Positions 7,972 to 16,861 of a stretch of DNA of 64,000 bases are shown piece after piece. Location of the stretch: contig NZ_CP071872.1 in NCBI RefSeq assembly GCF_022647665.1, forward strand, positions 8,060,001 to 8,124,000. The letters run 5' to 3'. The notes beneath the pieces are model-generated. The model ran no database searches. It saw only the letters and a list, made by a program, of their open reading frames with translations, and was not told where the DNA came from. Position 1 is the first letter of the stretch. Each line of letters starts with the position of its first letter. The stretch is from Streptomyces formicae. GTDB lineage: Bacteria; Actinomycetota; Actinomycetes; Streptomycetales; Streptomycetaceae. The position numbers were made by a program, and so were the translations under genes.

Positions 7972-8649
7972 ATGATCAAGATAGTGCTGGTTGATGATGA
8001 TGCGATCGTGCGGCGGGGAATGCGCGCCATCCTGGAATCGGCACCCGATGTGACGGTGATGGCCGAGGCATCCGACGGTTGTGCGGGCGTTGCGGACGCG
8101 CAGCGCCTCCTCCCGGATGTGGTGATCATGGATATCCGGATGCCGAGGATGGACGGCCTGGCCGCTACCCGTGAGATTGCCACGCTAGCCTCCAGGCCGA
8201 GGGTGATCATTTTGACGACCTTCGGCCTGGACGAGTACGTCGCCGAGGCGCTGCGGGCAGGGGCGGTGGGGTTTCTACTCAAGGACACCGGTCCTGCCGA
8301 GCTGTTGGAGGCGGTACGGGTGGTCATGGCCGGTGATGCTCTGCTCTCGCCGGCAGTGACCCGTCAGCTCATCTCCGCCTTCGCCCGCCACATGCCGAAG
8401 CTGAGCGATGATGAGCGGGTCAGGCTGAGTTCACTGACCTCCCGGGAGCGGGAGGTCCTGGCCCTGCTGGGGCGCGGGTGCTCCAATGGGGACATCGCTA
8501 CCCAACTGTTCCTGGGAGAGGCCACCGTCAAGGGGCACGTAAGCCGCATCCTCGACAAGCTTGGAGCCAGCAACCGGGTGCAGGCCGCGATCCGTGCACA
8601 TGACGCGGGCCTGACCAAGGACGCCCAGGCGCTCGGAGCCGGGTCTTGA
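7972..8649 (+). CDS. NarL/LuxR-family response regulator
   Basis: A 225-residue regulator with an N-terminal receiver (MIKIVLVDDDAIVRRGMRAI; phosphoacceptor Asp in VVIMDIRMPRMDG; Lys in GFLLKDTGP) and a C-terminal LuxR-type helix-turn-helix (LTSREREVLALLGRGCSNGD, VKGHVSRILDKL). ATG 7972 was chosen because the receiver starts there. In-frame ATGs at 7942 and 7930 would add short tails, and the ribosome binding site for 7972 is weak. Its stop overlaps the TTG of the histidine kinase gene, so the two form a translationally coupled two-component system. Target genes are unknown; nearby candidates are the pigment operon, the S74 gene or the lectin gene. Confidence 0.92.
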   Translation: MIKIVLVDDDAIVRRGMRAILESAPDVTVMAEASDGCAGVADAQRLLPDVVIMDIRMPRMDGLAATREIATLASRPRVIILTTFGLDEYVAEALRAGAVGFLLKDTGPAELLEAVRVVMAGDALLSPAVTRQLISAFARHMPKLSDDERVRLSSLTSREREVLALLGRGCSNGDIATQLFLGEATVKGHVSRILDKLGASNRVQAAIRAHDAGLTKDAQALGAGS

Positions 8650-9848
8650 CTGTGTCTGAAGTCCCTGCGGTGACATCCCTCTGCACTCCAGTGCGGGACA
8701 TCTCGCGTATACGCCCTCAACCTGGCAGGTTCGAGGTGACGATCGCCGCCATGTGCGTGCTCATAGGCCTGGCCAACACCTCCTGGAGCCGGTACAACGG
8801 GCTACTCACCGATCACCTGGCTGCGGCTGCCGCGGTCTCAGTTGCGATCGGCATCTCCGTCGCGTTCAGGCGTACCTTCCCTTTGCCAATCGCCGTCCTG
8901 GTCACGCTCGCCCATCTCATCACGTTCGCCCCCACCGCGTTCGCAGTGATGATGTACACGCTGGGACATTACTACCGGCGTCATCGGGCGGCCCTGGCTT
9001 CCGTGGCCGCGGGAGGCATCGCCGTCCACGTCATCACCATCATGATTAATGTCAGCGATCCGGAAGCGCGAGGCATCTTCTACACCCTCGCCTTCGTCAT
9101 CGGCCCCATCGCCCTCGGCTGTGCCGACGGTCTTCGGCACGACCTCACCGAGAGCTTGCGCCACGAGGCACAACACCTGGAAAGAGAACAACGGCTGACG
9201 GCCGAGCACGCCCGAACCGCTGAACGTGCCCGAATCGCCCGCGAGATGCACGACGTGGTCTCCCACCGCGTCAGCCACATCGTGCTCTCCGCCGGAGCCC
9301 TGGAAGTCTCCGCCCAGCACAACACCGACCACGTGGTCGAACAAGCCCGACAGATCCGCACCTACGGCCAGCAAGCCCTGTCCGACCTCAGAGACATACT
9401 GGGTGTACTCCACGCCTCCAACACCCCCGGCAACGCCCCCCGCACTCCCCAGCCGAACCTCCGCGACCTGCCCGATCTCAGCGGCTCCGCCAGCATCGTC
9501 GGACAAATCCCCATCCAGCTCACCATGCCCGATATAGCCGAACTCGACATCCTGCCTGACGCACTCCAACGCGCCGTCTACCGGGTCGTACAGGAATCAC
9601 TCACCAACGCCCTCAAACACGCCCCCGGCGCACCCGTCACCGTCACCCTCACCCTCATCGGCCAGCAGGTCGTCGTGGAAGTCGTCAACGAACCTCCACG
9701 CCGCATAGCGCACACCGACGTCCCCGGCAGCGGAAGCGGCCTCGTCGGTCTGACCGAGCGCGTCCGGCTCCTGGGAGGAACTTTCACAGCCAATCAGCTA
9801 CCCAACGGGAAGTTCCGCACTCGTGCCGCCATTCCCACCACTATGTAG
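8646..9848 (+). CDS. Sensor histidine kinase (HisKA_3 / HATPase_c)
   Basis: A 400-residue membrane kinase. Residues from about 30 to 165 carry four to five hydrophobic helices with no large extracellular sensor. The dimerisation/phosphoacceptor segment is RIAREMHDVVSHRVSHIVLS, with His in EMHDVV, near residue 200. The ATP-binding domain has QESLTNALKHA and a GSGLVGL glycine loop. Start could be TTG 8646, overlapping the regulator stop, or GTG 8652. Partner of the upstream NarL-type regulator. This layout is typical of small actinobacterial systems that sense membrane-level signals; the signal here is unknown. Confidence 0.92.
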   Translation: MTVSEVPAVTSLCTPVRDISRIRPQPGRFEVTIAAMCVLIGLANTSWSRYNGLLTDHLAAAAAVSVAIGISVAFRRTFPLPIAVLVTLAHLITFAPTAFAVMMYTLGHYYRRHRAALASVAAGGIAVHVITIMINVSDPEARGIFYTLAFVIGPIALGCADGLRHDLTESLRHEAQHLEREQRLTAEHARTAERARIAREMHDVVSHRVSHIVLSAGALEVSAQHNTDHVVEQARQIRTYGQQALSDLRDILGVLHASNTPGNAPRTPQPNLRDLPDLSGSASIVGQIPIQLTMPDIAELDILPDALQRAVYRVVQESLTNALKHAPGAPVTVTLTLIGQQVVVEVVNEPPRRIAHTDVPGSGSGLVGLTERVRLLGGTFTANQLPNGKFRTRAAIPTTM

Positions 9849-9874
9849 GAATGCCGGGAGGCAGTATGAATTTG

Positions 9875-10063
9875 CATGAAGTCTCCGGATGCCGACGCAA
9901 GCGGCTGCCAGGGCGAGAAGGGCCGCGTAGTTGCCCGGGTATGGCTCGTATCGGTGGTTGAGTCGGCGGTAGCAGGTCGGCTAGTACGTCGCCCACTCGA
10001 TCACACGTCTGCGACGGCCAGTCGTTGGCTGGATTTGAGGCCTTTGCGGGCGATCCGGCGTTT
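9875..10063 (-). pseudogene. IS5-family transposase C-terminal remnant
   Basis: On the minus strand the fragment reads KRRIARKGLKSSQRLAVADV, then shifts frame to VIEWATY-stop-PTCYRRLNHRYEPYPGNYAALLALAAACVGIRRL. This aligns by eye with the end of IS5-type transposases (RRIARKGIESSQRL ... VIERTIAWL ... YRRLxxRYER ... RRL). One frameshift and one internal stop are visible, and no N-terminal half or terminal repeats were found. It is a dead fragment left between the kinase gene and the lectin gene and marks past transposition in this region. Confidence 0.6.
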
Positions 10064-10071
10064 AACTAAGC

Positions 10072-10115
10072 AGCCGTGCCGTCTGGGCAGTTGAAGCCTG
10101 GACGGCACGGCTTTT
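10072..10115. terminator. Hairpin terminator, 12-bp stem with T tract
   Basis: AGCCGTGCCGTC (10072-10083) is exactly complementary to GACGGCACGGCT (10101-10112), with a 17-nt loop and TTTT on the plus strand. It would end plus-strand transcription from the two-component genes and can also act on the convergent lectin gene. Confidence 0.75.
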
Positions 10116-10145
10116 GACGAGTCGAGGACTGCAGCTACGCCTCAA

Positions 10146-11273
10146 TCACCATTTTTGAGTGGAGCTTCCGTTGCAGGTCTGCAGTTCGACGGTGGCCCCG
10201 TTGACCGTGCTCCCTCCGGTGACACCCAGACACAGGTCCGACTCGACTCCGGTGACGGAGCCGTCGGAATTGATCTTCCACTGCTGGTTCCGGCCGCCGT
10301 TGCACTCCCAGTTCCTGACCGGGGTACCGGGTGTGGTGCCGTGGTCCTGGGCGTCGAGGCAGCCGAAGTTGTTGAGGAGGTGCCCTTCGGGGCTGAGCAG
10401 CCATTGCTGGTTCTCGCCGCCGTGGCAGTCCCAGATCGACACCAGGTCGCCGTTGTTGCGGCCGTTGGCGTCCAGGCAGCGTCCGGAGGCCGAGGAGACC
10501 AGGTCGAAGGGTGGGCCGCTGAGGTAGCCACGGGTGACGTGTGTGCCGTTCCCGACCTGCTGGGCCTGATAGTTGGACTCGCCCACGCAGTCGCTGTACT
10601 CGTAGTTGGCTCTGCTTGTCCCGCTCAGGCCGCCCGAGGCGGTGCTCGTGGGGCCGCCGAAGATCACGTCGGAGCGGGGCATGGTCGAACAGCTCGCGAC
10701 GCCCGCGTAGTACTCGACGAATCCGCCCTGGGAGGGCTCGATGCTGCCGCTCCCGGCGGGGACCGTGTAGCTCCCGATATGGACCGTGGAACCCGTGGTC
10801 GTGTCGCGTGCAGTCCCGGTCCATGTGTTGGGTCCCGTGCGCTTCACGGTGAGGTGGTACGTGTGGCCGTAGATGGCGTCGAACTCGACCCCGCAGCTGA
10901 CCCCGTCACCGCCGTCGGCACCGCTGTGGCAGTTGGGATCCGAGGTGGTCGCGCCCGCGCCGAAGAGTGAGAAGACGCCGCGCAGGCGCTCCTTCCCGTC
11001 CTTGTTCAGCCGGGGCTGCAAGCCGGTATAGCCAGCCACGTTCTCCTGGAAGCTGAACTGCTGGGCGAAGTAGGTGCCCACCTGGTGCGCTGTGTCGGGG
11101 TTGACAGTGATGGGGAAGGTGATGTCCTCCAGCCCTGCGGAGGGAGCACCGGGTACAGACCAGTCAATCGAGACGTTGCCGCCCCCGACAGATGCCTCTG
11201 CTGTCTGGGGAACTGCCAGCAGCATCCCGACAGTTGCTGCAACGAAGGCCATACAGCGGCGTTTTCTGAACAC
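10146..11273 (-). CDS. Secreted protein with C-terminal ricin-type beta-trefoil lectin domain
   Basis: A 375-residue exported protein. An N-terminal signal peptide (MFRKRRCMAFVAATVGMLLA, cleavage likely near AEA-SVGG) is followed by about 215 residues with a jelly-roll-like pattern (GYTGLQPRL, VFSLFGAG, a Cys-containing insert, GGFVEYY) that resembles DUF3472-type domains. The last 125 residues form a ricin-B lectin with QxW repeats (ENQQWLLSPEG, RNQQWKINSDG, ending STQKW). Carbohydrate binding outside the cell is expected from the lectin; the N-terminal part's role is unknown. It is convergent with the two-component operon across the terminator. Confidence 0.85.
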   Translation of the reverse strand: MFRKRRCMAFVAATVGMLLAVPQTAEASVGGGNVSIDWSVPGAPSAGLEDITFPITVNPDTAHQVGTYFAQQFSFQENVAGYTGLQPRLNKDGKERLRGVFSLFGAGATTSDPNCHSGADGGDGVSCGVEFDAIYGHTYHLTVKRTGPNTWTGTARDTTTGSTVHIGSYTVPAGSGSIEPSQGGFVEYYAGVASCSTMPRSDVIFGGPTSTASGGLSGTSRANYEYSDCVGESNYQAQQVGNGTHVTRGYLSGPPFDLVSSASGRCLDANGRNNGDLVSIWDCHGGENQQWLLSPEGHLLNNFGCLDAQDHGTTPGTPVRNWECNGGRNQQWKINSDGSVTGVESDLCLGVTGGSTVNGATVELQTCNGSSTQKW

Positions 11274-11728
11274 ACGCTCTCCCTCCGGAAGGCCAGGCTC
11301 TCCTGGCGCCTGGTCTAGACCTACCAGGAGAGTGACCGGACCGCAGCCCTTCCCGCAGAAGGAGCCGTGCTGATGCCGTCGCGTCGCCGTAGGTTGACCT
11401 CATGGATGACCTCGAACTCGCAGCGAGATCCACGGCATCTGCGACTAGGCCGGCCTACCGCCGTCGGCGGTGTCTCCGGCGCCACGTCCACGACAGTCAA
11501 GCGCCCGGCCCACTGATGCGCGGCATCCACCGATCCGCTCGCGCTTCGGTCTGCGTCCACACCGTCCGGTCAACTGCACGCGGACAAGCGCCAAGACTTC
11601 GGCCAGCTGTGCAAGTACCTGCGGTGCAGGCAGATCGTTCCCGCGGTCGTAGGCCGCACTGACCGGCTCGGGGATCGTCCCGGGTCGAGTCCACCCTCGC
11701 GGGGAGCCGGCCTCAGGTCGGCTCGGGG
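11274..11728. other. Intergenic region, no supportable gene
   Basis: About 450 bp between the lectin gene promoter and the integrase remnant. Open frames on both strands are short and of shadow type. Sequence just before the integrase remnant may be further decayed integrase but is too degraded to call. Confidence 0.35.
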
Positions 11729-11953
11729 TGGACGGACGACGGCGCATCCTACGAGCAGCGCGGCCTCAAGCGACGGGCGCGGCGCCACCAGGCCCGTACC
11801 GATCCCGCCCGTGCTCACAAGGATGCTGCGCGAGCACATCGAGACGTACGACACTGCGGACGACAGGCGGCTGTTCCTTGCGGCATGAGGTGGCCGAGTG
11901 CGGTCCACCGAGTACTGCGAGGTCTGGGACGAGGCGCGTGGCAAGTTTGAGCG
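11729..11953 (+). pseudogene. Tyrosine integrase (phage/ICE type) remnant
   Basis: Three consecutive pieces in different frames match the catalytic-domain region of Streptomyces tyrosine recombinases by eye: WTDDGASYEQRGLKRRAR, then GATRPVPIPPVLTRMLREHI plus ETYDTADDRRLF, then VRSTEYCEVWDEARGK. Two frameshifts separate them, and the C-terminal segment bearing the catalytic HxxR...Y is missing. The fragment reads towards tRNA-Ser(UGA), whose 3' end is about 140 bp away, the usual place for an integrase of an element inserted in a tRNA gene. Confidence 0.7.
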
Positions 11954-12033
11954 GGGTCCTGGCCCACACATGGCCACGCCCTGGTCAGCCATGACTGGGA
12001 TACGGGCGGCTCAGGGTGAGACAGGTTGCACGC

Positions 12034-12068
12034 AGAAGGGGTGCCGCTCCGGAGAGGGCACCCCTTCT
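12034..12068. terminator. 12-bp perfect hairpin downstream of tRNA-Ser
   Basis: AGAAGGGGTGCC (12034-12045) pairs perfectly with GGCACCCCTTCT (12057-12068) across an 11-nt loop. It lies 25 bp beyond the 3' end of the minus-strand tRNA and probably terminates it. There is no long U tract. Confidence 0.6.
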
Positions 12069-12092
12069 GACCTGCAAGTCTCTCACCTGCTG

Positions 12093-12177
12093 CGGTGGGT
12101 GTGGGATTTGAACCCACGGTGACTCGCGCCACGACGGTTTTCAAGACCGTTCCCTTAGGCCGCTCGGGCAACCCACC
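12093..12177 (-). tRNA. tRNA-Ser (anticodon UGA)
   Basis: Minus strand, 85 nt including the discriminator G. Acceptor strands GGTGGGT and ACCCACC pair perfectly; the anticodon loop CTTGAAA carries TGA (plus-strand 12141-12143). A long variable arm and T arm (GTGGG-TTCAAAT-CCCAC) are present and the CCA is not encoded. Class II layout and anticodon give serine. The integrase remnant beside its 3' end suggests it served as an attachment site. Confidence 0.93.
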
Positions 12178-12232
12178 TCGCACCGCTGCCCGGGGTGATC
12201 CCCCGGGTGAGGTGCCTGCACAGCCTAGCTCG

Positions 12233-13744
12233 TCAGCTGTCGCCCTTGCGCTGGCCCAGGGTGACGTCCACCGTGGACTCCTTGCCGTCGCGCTCGTAGG
12301 TCAGCTTGATCTTGTCGCCCGGCTTGTGGTTCCAGATTTCGCTGATGAGGGTCGGGCCGCTGTCGATGGGCTTGCCGTTGAACTTGGTGATGACGTCGCC
12401 CGCCTTGAGGCCGGCCTTGGCGGCCGGGCCGTTCGGGGTGATGGCGGGGGTGCCGCCGGTGCCCTCGGTGGGGATGGTGGCGCCTTCGGTCTCCTCGGTC
12501 ATGGTGACCGTGGCGCCGATCACGGGGTAGACCGGCTCGCCGGTCCTGATCAGCTGTTCGGCGACGTTCTTGGCCTGGTTGATGGGGATGGCGAAGCCGA
12601 GGCCGATGGAGCCCGCCTGGGACTGGCCCAGGCCGCTGCCCGCGGACTGGATCGCGGAGTTGATGCCGATCACCGCGCCGCTCGCGTCGAGCAGCGGGCC
12701 GCCGGAGTTGCCGGGGTTGATCGAGGCGTCGGTCTGCAGGGCACTCATGTACGAGTTCTTGCCGCTGGAGCCATCGCCCGAGGCCACCGGGCGGTTCTTG
12801 GCGCTGATGATGCCGGTGGTGACCGTGTTGGACAGGCCGAACGGGGCGCCGATCGCGATCGTCGCGTCGCCGACCGCCACCCGCTCGGAGTTGCCGAGCG
12901 GCAGTGGCGTGAGTCCGGCCGGGGCGTTCTTCAGCTTGATGACGGCGACGTCGTAGCCCTGCGCGCGGCCGACGACCTCGGCGTCGTACGTCTTGCCGTC
13001 GGAGAAGGTCGCGGAGAGCTCGCCGCCGTCGGCCGCGGAGGCCACCACGTGGTTGTTGGTGAGGATGTGGCCCTGCTTGTCGTACACGAAGCCGGTGCCC
13101 GTGCCGCCCTCGCCCTCGGCGGCGCCGGACTTCGCCTCGATGGTGACGACGCTCGGCAGCGCCTTGCTCGCGACCGCCGCGACCGTGCCCGGCTCACGCT
13201 TGAAGTCGGCGGGGGCGTCGCCGGAGGAGACGGTCGTCGAGACGGAGCCGTTGTCGTTGCGCTCGGCAGCCCAGTAGCCGATGCCTCCGCCGATGCCGCC
13301 GGCGACCAGCGCGGCGGCGAGGACGGCGGCGACCAGGCCGCCGCCGGCGCGCTTGCCCGGGGCGGCCGAAGGGCCAGGGCCGAAGGGCTGTGCGGGTGCG
13401 CCCCAGGGATACGCCGGGGGCACCGGCGGCGGGGGCCAGCCGCCCTGGGCGTGGGCGTGGGAGGCGGTGTGGTGAGCCGCGGTCGGGGAGTCGGCCGGCG
13501 GAGGAGGCACCGCGGCACCCGCGGGCGCCGCCGGCCCACCCGGCCCACCCGGCCCACCCGGCCCACCCGGCCCACCCGGCGCACCCGGCGCACCCGGCGC
13601 ACCCGGCTGTGCCACCGTGTCCATCCGCTCCGTCGGCGACGCATCGCTGTCGTGAGCGGCCGCCGGCCCGGACGGAGGCACGGGAGGTACGGACGGGGCG
13701 CTCTGACCTGCAGTGCCCTCGTTGCCCTCGTTCTCGGTGCTCAC
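12233..13744 (-). CDS. Membrane-anchored HtrA/DegP-like serine protease with PDZ domain
   Basis: A 503-residue protein. The first 125 residues are cytoplasmic and very Pro/Gly/Ala-rich, with tandem GGP repeats near 50-70. One transmembrane helix (GGGLVAAVLAAALVAGGIGG) follows. The extracytoplasmic trypsin-like domain has His in ILTNNHVVASA, Asp in YDVAVIKL and Ser in INPGNSGGPLLD. A C-terminal PDZ domain (GLKAGDVITKFNGKPI) completes the HtrA layout. It would degrade or refold misfolded exported proteins. Start GTG at 13744. It is encoded opposite the GDPD gene, and the shared intergenic span is about 180 bp. Confidence 0.93.
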   Translation of the reverse strand: MSTENEGNEGTAGQSAPSVPPVPPSGPAAAHDSDASPTERMDTVAQPGAPGAPGAPGGPGGPGGPGGPGGPAAPAGAAVPPPPADSPTAAHHTASHAHAQGGWPPPPVPPAYPWGAPAQPFGPGPSAAPGKRAGGGLVAAVLAAALVAGGIGGGIGYWAAERNDNGSVSTTVSSGDAPADFKREPGTVAAVASKALPSVVTIEAKSGAAEGEGGTGTGFVYDKQGHILTNNHVVASAADGGELSATFSDGKTYDAEVVGRAQGYDVAVIKLKNAPAGLTPLPLGNSERVAVGDATIAIGAPFGLSNTVTTGIISAKNRPVASGDGSSGKNSYMSALQTDASINPGNSGGPLLDASGAVIGINSAIQSAGSGLGQSQAGSIGLGFAIPINQAKNVAEQLIRTGEPVYPVIGATVTMTEETEGATIPTEGTGGTPAITPNGPAAKAGLKAGDVITKFNGKPIDSGPTLISEIWNHKPGDKIKLTYERDGKESTVDVTLGQRKGDS

Positions 13745-13921
13745 AGCTTTCTCTCCTCGATTCCGCGATGCATGCGTACCGTCGGTCCGCTGCGTTCAGC
13801 TTTTACCACCGGCCGTCAGGCCACTGTAAGCAGGACCTGTGCATATCCGCGCCCCCCTTTATCCCCGACATTACGGACAGGAGGGCGGCGCCCTGCCCCC
13901 GGACGATGTCACCATGACGCG

Positions 13922-14713
13922 GTGACACCACACCCGATCCAGGTCGTCGCTCACCGCGGTGCGTCGGAGGACGCTCCCGAGCACACCCTGGCCGCCTATG
14001 TGAGGGCTATCGAGGACGGGGCCGACGCCCTCGAGTGCGATGTGCGACTCACCGCCGACGGCCATCTCGTCTGTGTCCACGACCGCCGCATCAACCGCAC
14101 GTCCAACGGCCGCGGCGCCGTCTCCGCCCTGGAGCTCTCCGAGCTCGCCGCGCTCGACTTCGGCTCCTGGAAGGACAGTGAGGAGAGCCCGGACTGGGGC
14201 GACCGCGAGTTCACGTCCGTACTCACCCTGGAACGGCTGCTGGAGCTGGTCGCCGACGCCGGGCGGCCGATCGAGCTGGCGATCGAGACCAAGCACCCCA
14301 CCCGATGGGCCGGCCAGGTCGAGGAGCGGCTGCTCCAGCTGCTGAAGCGATTCGGGCTCGACGCCCCGGCCGCGCCCGCCGAGTCGCCGGTGCGCATCAT
14401 GAGTTTCTCGTCGCGCTCGCTGCAACGAATCGCGGCCGCTGCGCCGACCGTCCCCACCGTCTATCTCATGCAGTTCCTCCAACTGCGCGTACGCGACGCG
14501 CGGCTGCCGGCTGGCGCCCGTATCGCCGGACCGGGGATACGGCTCGTACGCAATCACCCCGCGTTCATCGAGCGGCTGCACGCGGCGGGCCACCAGGTGC
14601 ACGTCTGGACCGTGAACGAGCCCGAGGACGTCGATCTCTGCGTCGGCCTCGGCGTCGAGGCGATCATCACCAACCGCCCCCGGCAGGTGCTTGCCCAGCT
14701 CGGCCGCCGATAG
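13922..14713 (+). CDS. Glycerophosphodiester phosphodiesterase
   Basis: A 263-residue GDPD-family enzyme that hydrolyses deacylated phospholipids to glycerol 3-phosphate and an alcohol. The catalytic HRGASEDAPEHT is at residues 11-22 with the matching second motif LECDVRLTADGHLVCVHD, and the terminal VWTVNEPED / GVEAIITNRP segment is typical. The frame is open far upstream, so GTG 13922 was chosen because it places the TIM-barrel start 10 residues in. No signal peptide, so it is probably cytoplasmic. Confidence 0.9.
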   Translation: MTPHPIQVVAHRGASEDAPEHTLAAYVRAIEDGADALECDVRLTADGHLVCVHDRRINRTSNGRGAVSALELSELAALDFGSWKDSEESPDWGDREFTSVLTLERLLELVADAGRPIELAIETKHPTRWAGQVEERLLQLLKRFGLDAPAAPAESPVRIMSFSSRSLQRIAAAAPTVPTVYLMQFLQLRVRDARLPAGARIAGPGIRLVRNHPAFIERLHAAGHQVHVWTVNEPEDVDLCVGLGVEAIITNRPRQVLAQLGRR

Positions 14714-14880
14714 GCGTCGGCGGGCGAAGGACCCCCCGCCGCCCCGCTACAGGGAGTGCACCGGCGCGTTCGAACCGTATTCGACCGTTACGAGTGCGTC
14801 ACCAGAGAGGGATTGGCCGGTTTCCGGTCCAGTCCAGTGGGGCATCCACACCGTGGCGTGGGGCAAAGGAGGTCTCGGGG

Positions 14881-15426
14881 GTGGCGTTGGTGGTGGCACA
14901 GGAGGTGCCCACGTCGTCGAGCATGGCCGTACCCCATGGCCCTGCGGGCGTGGGTGAGGCGAGGCACCGGATGCGTGAGCAGCTGCGACGCAGCGGGGTG
15001 TCCGAATCGGTCGTCGACGATGCTGTTCTGATCCTTTCCGAACTACTGAGCAATGCCTGCCGACATGGCAGGCCACTGGGGCACGCCGACGTCGGCGACG
15101 GCGACATCCGCGCCGCCTGGCGCGTCAACACGGCGGGCGGACTGACCGTCGAAGTGACGGACGGAGGCGGTCCGACCCGACCAATTCCGGCCACGCCTTC
15201 GGTCACGGCACACGGCGGCCGGGGGCTCAACATCATCAGTGCGCTCGCCCAGGACTGGGGCGTACGGGACAGCGCGGTCGGCGAGGTCACGGTGTGGGTG
15301 CTCGTTACGGAGGGGCATCGTCGAGACGATTTCGCTACGCGCGTCACCGGCCCGAGTTCCGGCACCGCGCCCGGCGCCGGGTTCGACTTCGTGGACGCGT
15401 ACGACGACACGTACGGTGACGCGTAA
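14881..15426 (+). CDS. HATPase_c ATP-binding protein (anti-sigma/RsbW-like)
   Basis: A 181-residue protein starting at GTG 14881 behind a strong AAAGGAGGT. It has the GHKL fold: an N-box helix (LILSELLSNACRHG), a DGGGPTRP turn in place of DxGxG, and HGGRGLNIISALAQDWGV as the glycine loop. Streptomyces has dozens of such stand-alone kinases that bind or phosphorylate anti-sigma antagonists. The C-terminal 40 residues are acidic and low in complexity. Partner unknown. Confidence 0.85.
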   Translation: MALVVAQEVPTSSSMAVPHGPAGVGEARHRMREQLRRSGVSESVVDDAVLILSELLSNACRHGRPLGHADVGDGDIRAAWRVNTAGGLTVEVTDGGGPTRPIPATPSVTAHGGRGLNIISALAQDWGVRDSAVGEVTVWVLVTEGHRRDDFATRVTGPSSGTAPGAGFDFVDAYDDTYGDA

Positions 15427-15673
15427 GCACGCACGCCTGCTTCTCCGGGGCCCACGCCTCTCTGGGGCCGCGTACGGACGCGACCACACGTACGACAGCA
15501 CCGGGCCGGGCCCCGTACGGCAGAAAGCCCGGCCACGTACGGCAGCACCGGCCCGGACGCGTCGGCGACACCCCCGCGACACGGCGCACCGGCCCTCCGC
15601 CCCGTAACGGCTAGGCTCGCGCCCGAGACACAGGCACCACACAGCACCGCTGTCCTCGGGAGAGAGCCACACC

Positions 15674-16642
15674 ATGGCCAAGAAGCGCACCCAGACGAAG
15701 GCCGCCAAGCCGCAGCTCACCGATGGTGAGATCCCGGTGGTCGGGGCCCGTGAGCCCTGCCCCTGCGGTTCGGGCCGTCGCTACAAGGCCTGCCACGGCC
15801 GGGCGGCCGCGCACGCCGCGACCGAGCCGGTCCAGCGTCCCTTCGAGGGACTGACCGGCGAGTGCGACTGGATCGCGCTGCGCGAGCTGGTCCCCGCCGC
15901 GACCGTGGAGCTGACGCTCAAGGACGGGCTTCCGGACGACGTACCGTCCGTGACGCTCGCCACCGTCCTCCCGATGGCCTGGCCCGCGCTGCGCCGCGAC
16001 AGCGGTGCCGTCCTGCTCGCCCTGCAGAACGACACGGTCTCCGGCGACCTCAGCCGCGACATCGCACACACGCTGCGCCGCGCGCTGACCGCCGAGCCCG
16101 GCAACCCGGTCAAGGTCGAGCGCGCGCCCGCCGACGCGCCGCGGCTGCAGGATCTGCTCGACCCGTCCGCGCCGTTCGAGCCGGTGGTCCACAGCGGCTT
16201 CGAGTTCTGGATCCCCAACTCCGCCGAGAACGCGAGCCCGGAGATCGCCGCCTCGCTGGAGCGCGCCAACGCCGCCGCGATCCCGACCGTCAAGCTGACC
16301 GGCGTGGACTCCGCGTACTGGTGCGAGACCCCGGAGAAGAACCACCTCCGCTGGGTCATGCCGCACCCCGAGGAGAAGCTGCTCGACGCGCTCGCGCGCC
16401 TGCACGCCGCGGGGACGTCGACCCTCGCCGAAGAAACGCGGCTCGTCGGCTCGTTCCGCGCGCACGGGCTCGTGGTCCCGGTCTGGGACCTGCCGACCGG
16501 GATGGGCGCCGAGGAGTGCGAGAAGCCGGCCGCCGAGTTCGCCGAGCGGCTGGCGGAGGCGCTGGCCGCCGACACCCCGCTCACCGCGGAGGAGCGCCGG
16601 GCGCGCGGCGGGCTCACCAACCGTCAGGTGACCCTCAGCTGA
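15674..16642 (+). CDS. DUF5926-family protein with SEC-C zinc motif
   Basis: A 322-residue conserved actinobacterial protein. The N terminus is basic (MAKKRTQTKAAK) and is followed by a SEC-C motif, EPCPCGSGRRYKACHG, which binds zinc in SecA and many nucleic-acid-associated proteins. The remaining 270 residues match what I recall as DUF5926, with no catalytic motif recognised. Ribosome binding site GGGAGAG precedes ATG 15674. Function unknown. Confidence 0.85.
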   Translation: MAKKRTQTKAAKPQLTDGEIPVVGAREPCPCGSGRRYKACHGRAAAHAATEPVQRPFEGLTGECDWIALRELVPAATVELTLKDGLPDDVPSVTLATVLPMAWPALRRDSGAVLLALQNDTVSGDLSRDIAHTLRRALTAEPGNPVKVERAPADAPRLQDLLDPSAPFEPVVHSGFEFWIPNSAENASPEIAASLERANAAAIPTVKLTGVDSAYWCETPEKNHLRWVMPHPEEKLLDALARLHAAGTSTLAEETRLVGSFRAHGLVVPVWDLPTGMGAEECEKPAAEFAERLAEALAADTPLTAEERRARGGLTNRQVTLS

Positions 16643-16781
16643 CATCCCGGTCGGCGACAGTGACGATTTCTGTCGCCCGACAGGTGATCCCCGTCACAAC
16701 TCCCAAACGGGCCTGCAATTCCCTGTCCGAATACCCGAGATCGAATTTGCGAACAGCAGATCTCTTGTTACCGTTCAGGAA

Positions 16782-16821
16782 GCCCGGTCGCTGGTGCATC
16801 CCCCGTCGCCAGCGACCGGGC
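16782..16821. terminator. 13-bp perfect hairpin between convergent genes
   Basis: GCCCGGTCGCTGG (16782-16794) pairs with CCAGCGACCGGGC (16809-16821). It sits between the DUF5926 gene and the convergent secreted-protein gene and probably terminates both. Confidence 0.65.
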
Positions 16822-16861
16822 GCTGCTATTCGCGGATTTCACTGCGCTCCCGCACCCCGCG

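Noticed and set aside
13520..13615. GGCCCACCC-type tandem repeats
   Set aside because: They encode the Gly-Gly-Pro tail of the HtrA-like protease and need no other explanation.
12095..13921. Upstream extension of the GDPD frame over tRNA-Ser and the protease gene
   Set aside because: The frame is open by composition only; enzyme homology starts at GTG 13922.
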